7,306 nt of DNA from JAXHTH01 sp034211115 (GTDB lineage Bacteria > Planctomycetota > Phycisphaerae > Phycisphaerales > SM1A02). The stretch is from the NCBI GenBank assembly GCA_034211115.1, contig JAXHTH010000024.1, forward strand, positions 1 through 7,306, given 5' to 3'. Position 1 is the first letter of the stretch, and every line of letters begins with the position of its first letter. The translations under genes were made by a program, and so were the position numbers. The notes beneath the pieces are model-generated. The model worked only from the letters and a program-made list of their open reading frames with translations, had not been told where the DNA came from and did no database searches. Shown here in pieces: positions 5,546 to 7,306 of the stretch.

Positions 5546-7306
5546 ATGAGCGCATTGACTCTCGCGGACGTGCAACAGGTCTTTACGGACGCGTGGCTGT
5601 ACATCCTCGGCCCCATCGGCGCGATCCTCGCCCTGCTGATGGCCTTCCTCTTCTCGAGGATGGTCATGACGCGATCGGAGGGCGAAGAGAACATGGTCGA
5701 GATCGCCGAGGCTGTCCGCAAGGGCGCGATGGCCTACCTGCGACGGCAGTACTCGGTCGTCTTCGTTGTCTTCATCATCCTCATCGCGATTCTCATCCTG
5801 CTCTGGCTGGCGCGGATTCAGCCGGGGTGGACGGCGATCGGGGTGCCCATCGCGGGCCTGTTCTCCGGCCTCTGCGGGTGGTTCGGCATGAAGATGGCGA
5901 CCAACGCCTCGGCCCGCACGACGTTCGCCGCAAAGCAGTCGCTCAACGAGGGCCTGAAGGTCGCCTTCCGCAGCGGGGCGGTGATGGGCCTGGTCGTCGT
6001 CGGCTTCGCCCTGCTGGACGTGTCGGCGTGGTTCCTGCTCTGGAACTGGATCTTCGGGGCCGAGGAGAGCCTCGTCACCATCACCACGATCATGCTCAGC
6101 TACGGCATGGGCGCTTCGACGCAGGCGTTGTTCGCCCGCGTGGGCGGCGGGATTTACACGAAGGCGGCCGACGTGGGCGCCGACCTCGTGGGCAAGGTCG
6201 AGGCGGGCATTCCCGAGGACGATCCCCGCAACCCCGCCACCATCGCCGACAACGTGGGCGATAACGTGGGCGACGTGGCCGGCATGGGCGCGGACCTCTA
6301 CGAGTCGTATTACGGCTCGATTCTCGCCTCGATGGCCCTGGGGGCCGCGGCCGCGATGGGCATCAGCGGGGTGGACAACGCGATGATCGCGATGAAGCTC
6401 GCCGTCGCCCCCATCGCCCTCGCCGGGCTGGGCATCCTCGCCTCCCTCATCGGCGTCTTCGTCGTGCGCACGAAGGAGGACGCCTCGTTCACCCAGCTTC
6501 TCAAGAGCCTGCACACCGGCGTGTGGACCGCGTCCTTCGTCATCGCCCTCGCCGGCCTCGGCCTGTTCCTGCTCCTCGTGGGACGGCAGACCGATGCCGC
6601 GGGCGAGGTGGTCGTCAACGGCTGGGGGATCTGGGGCTCGATCGTCAGCGGCCTCGTGGCCGGCCTCATCATCGCCTGGTTCACCGAGTATTACACGAGC
6701 TACGAGCACAAGCCCACGCTGTCGATCAGCGAGCAGGCGAAGACCGGACCGGCGACGGTGATCATCGCCGGCATCTCCGTGGGTATGCTCTCCACCTGGG
6801 TGCCGATCCTGACCATCGTGGTCGCAATCATCTGCGCGTTCACCTTCGCCGGCGGGGCGGACAACTTCCTGCTGGGTCTGTACGGCGTGGGCATCGCCGC
6901 GGTGGGCATGCTCTCCACGCTGGGCATCACCCTCGCCACCGACGCCTACGGCCCCATCGCCGACAACGCCGGCGGGAACGCGGAAATGACCGGCCAGCCG
7001 CCGTTCGTCCGCGAGCGGACGGACATGCTCGACGCCCTGGGCAACACCACGGCGGCGACGGGGAAGGGCTTCGCCATCGGCTCGGCGGCCCTGACCGCCC
7101 TCGCGCTGCTGGCCGCCTACGTCTCCGTCGTCCAGACGAACCTGAACCGGCAGCTCACGGACGGCGTCGAGGCCGCATCGCTGCTGGGCCGGGCCGACGA
7201 GGCGTACGTGGCCGAGTATCGCGGGCACGGCGAGTTCACCGTCGCCGGCCGGGAAGACAACGCCGTCTTCGGCGGCATGCTCCTCTCCGGCGACGCCATC
7301 TACAAA
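5546..7306 (+). CDS. hppA: membrane-integral ion-pumping pyrophosphatase, K+-dependent type (runs off the right edge)
   Basis: This enzyme splits pyrophosphate and uses the energy to pump H+ and/or Na+ out of the cytoplasm. 587 residues are visible. Motifs: RKGAMAYLRRQY near the second TM helix; the substrate site DVGADLVGKVE (209-219), PEDDPRNPATIADN (223-236) and VGDNVGDVAGMGADLYESY (237-255); and DAYGPIADNAGGNAEM (466-481). Ala503 and Gly506 in GNTTAATGKGFAIGSA occupy the positions that mark K+-dependent enzymes; K+-independent ones have Lys at the first. Glu253 in DLYESY sits where Na+-pumping bacterial forms carry their key Glu, so Na+ or mixed transport is possible (inference). After LLAAYVSVV (~529) there is a hydrophilic stretch of about 50 residues where most homologues go on to the next helix. 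Start: ATG at 5546, with GGAG 9 nt upstream. The C-terminus, including further substrate-binding Asp/Lys motifs, is outside the window. Confidence 0.96.
   Translation, partial: MSALTLADVQQVFTDAWLYILGPIGAILALLMAFLFSRMVMTRSEGEENMVEIAEAVRKGAMAYLRRQYSVVFVVFIILIAILILLWLARIQPGWTAIGVPIAGLFSGLCGWFGMKMATNASARTTFAAKQSLNEGLKVAFRSGAVMGLVVVGFALLDVSAWFLLWNWIFGAEESLVTITTIMLSYGMGASTQALFARVGGGIYTKAADVGADLVGKVEAGIPEDDPRNPATIADNVGDNVGDVAGMGADLYESYYGSILASMALGAAAAMGISGVDNAMIAMKLAVAPIALAGLGILASLIGVFVVRTKEDASFTQLLKSLHTGVWTASFVIALAGLGLFLLLVGRQTDAAGEVVVNGWGIWGSIVSGLVAGLIIAWFTEYYTSYEHKPTLSISEQAKTGPATVIIAGISVGMLSTWVPILTIVVAIICAFTFAGGADNFLLGLYGVGIAAVGMLSTLGITLATDAYGPIADNAGGNAEMTGQPPFVRERTDMLDALGNTTAATGKGFAIGSAALTALALLAAYVSVVQTNLNRQLTDGVEAASLLGRADEAYVAEYRGHGEFTVAGREDNAVFGGMLLSGDAIYK

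Noticed and set aside
5405..7228. A 607-codon open frame on the minus strand opposite hppA.
   Set aside because: It lies opposite an unmistakable hppA, its product is low-complexity (rich in Gly, Asp, Glu, His, Arg), and such frames arise from the codon bias of GC-rich genes.

Overview
The window is high-GC bacterial DNA (roughly two thirds G+C by eye) with short intergenic gaps and many divergent or convergent gene pairs. The best guess for the source is a planctomycete, perhaps from the Phycisphaerae side. This is inference. It rests on an ECF-like sigma factor of the kind found beside Ser/Thr kinases in Planctomycetota, a kinase with typical planctomycete wording around its HRD loop, an intergenic array of short palindromes built on ACGACGCGGAGCGTCGT, and a bacterial membrane pyrophosphatase of the K+-dependent type. 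No 16S rRNA or other decisive marker is present.

Layout. Positions 1-552 (minus) hold the N-terminal part of a Ser/Thr protein kinase that runs off the left edge. It is divergent from an ECF-like sigma factor at 632-1366 (plus), and the two probably form a signalling pair. The convergent gap that follows is almost filled by a five-unit palindromic repeat array (1383-1552). Next is an unrecognised two-TM membrane-anchored protein (1561-2298, minus). It is divergent from pdxH, pyridoxamine 5'-phosphate oxidase (2490-3086, plus). pdxH converges, with only 10 nt between stops, on a two-gene minus-strand unit: a NYN/PIN-like putative RNase with a long acidic disordered tail (3770-4801), followed by a DUF2314 lipoprotein (3097-3717). 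The NYN gene is divergent from rpsU, ribosomal protein S21 (5051-5320), which has the clearest promoter in the window. A 225-nt gap with several inverted repeats precedes hppA, the membrane-integral pyrophosphatase (5546 to the right edge, incomplete).

Functionally these are mostly separate housekeeping modules: signalling and transcription (kinase, sigma), vitamin B6 salvage (pdxH), translation and possible RNA turnover (rpsU, NYN protein) and membrane energetics (hppA). I see no phage, plasmid, CRISPR, tRNA or rRNA gene, and no complete new defence or biosynthetic system. The most unusual items are the threefold short motif in the NYN protein's tail, the palindrome array, the structured leader of hppA, and the pairing of a DUF2314 lipoprotein with a putative RNase.
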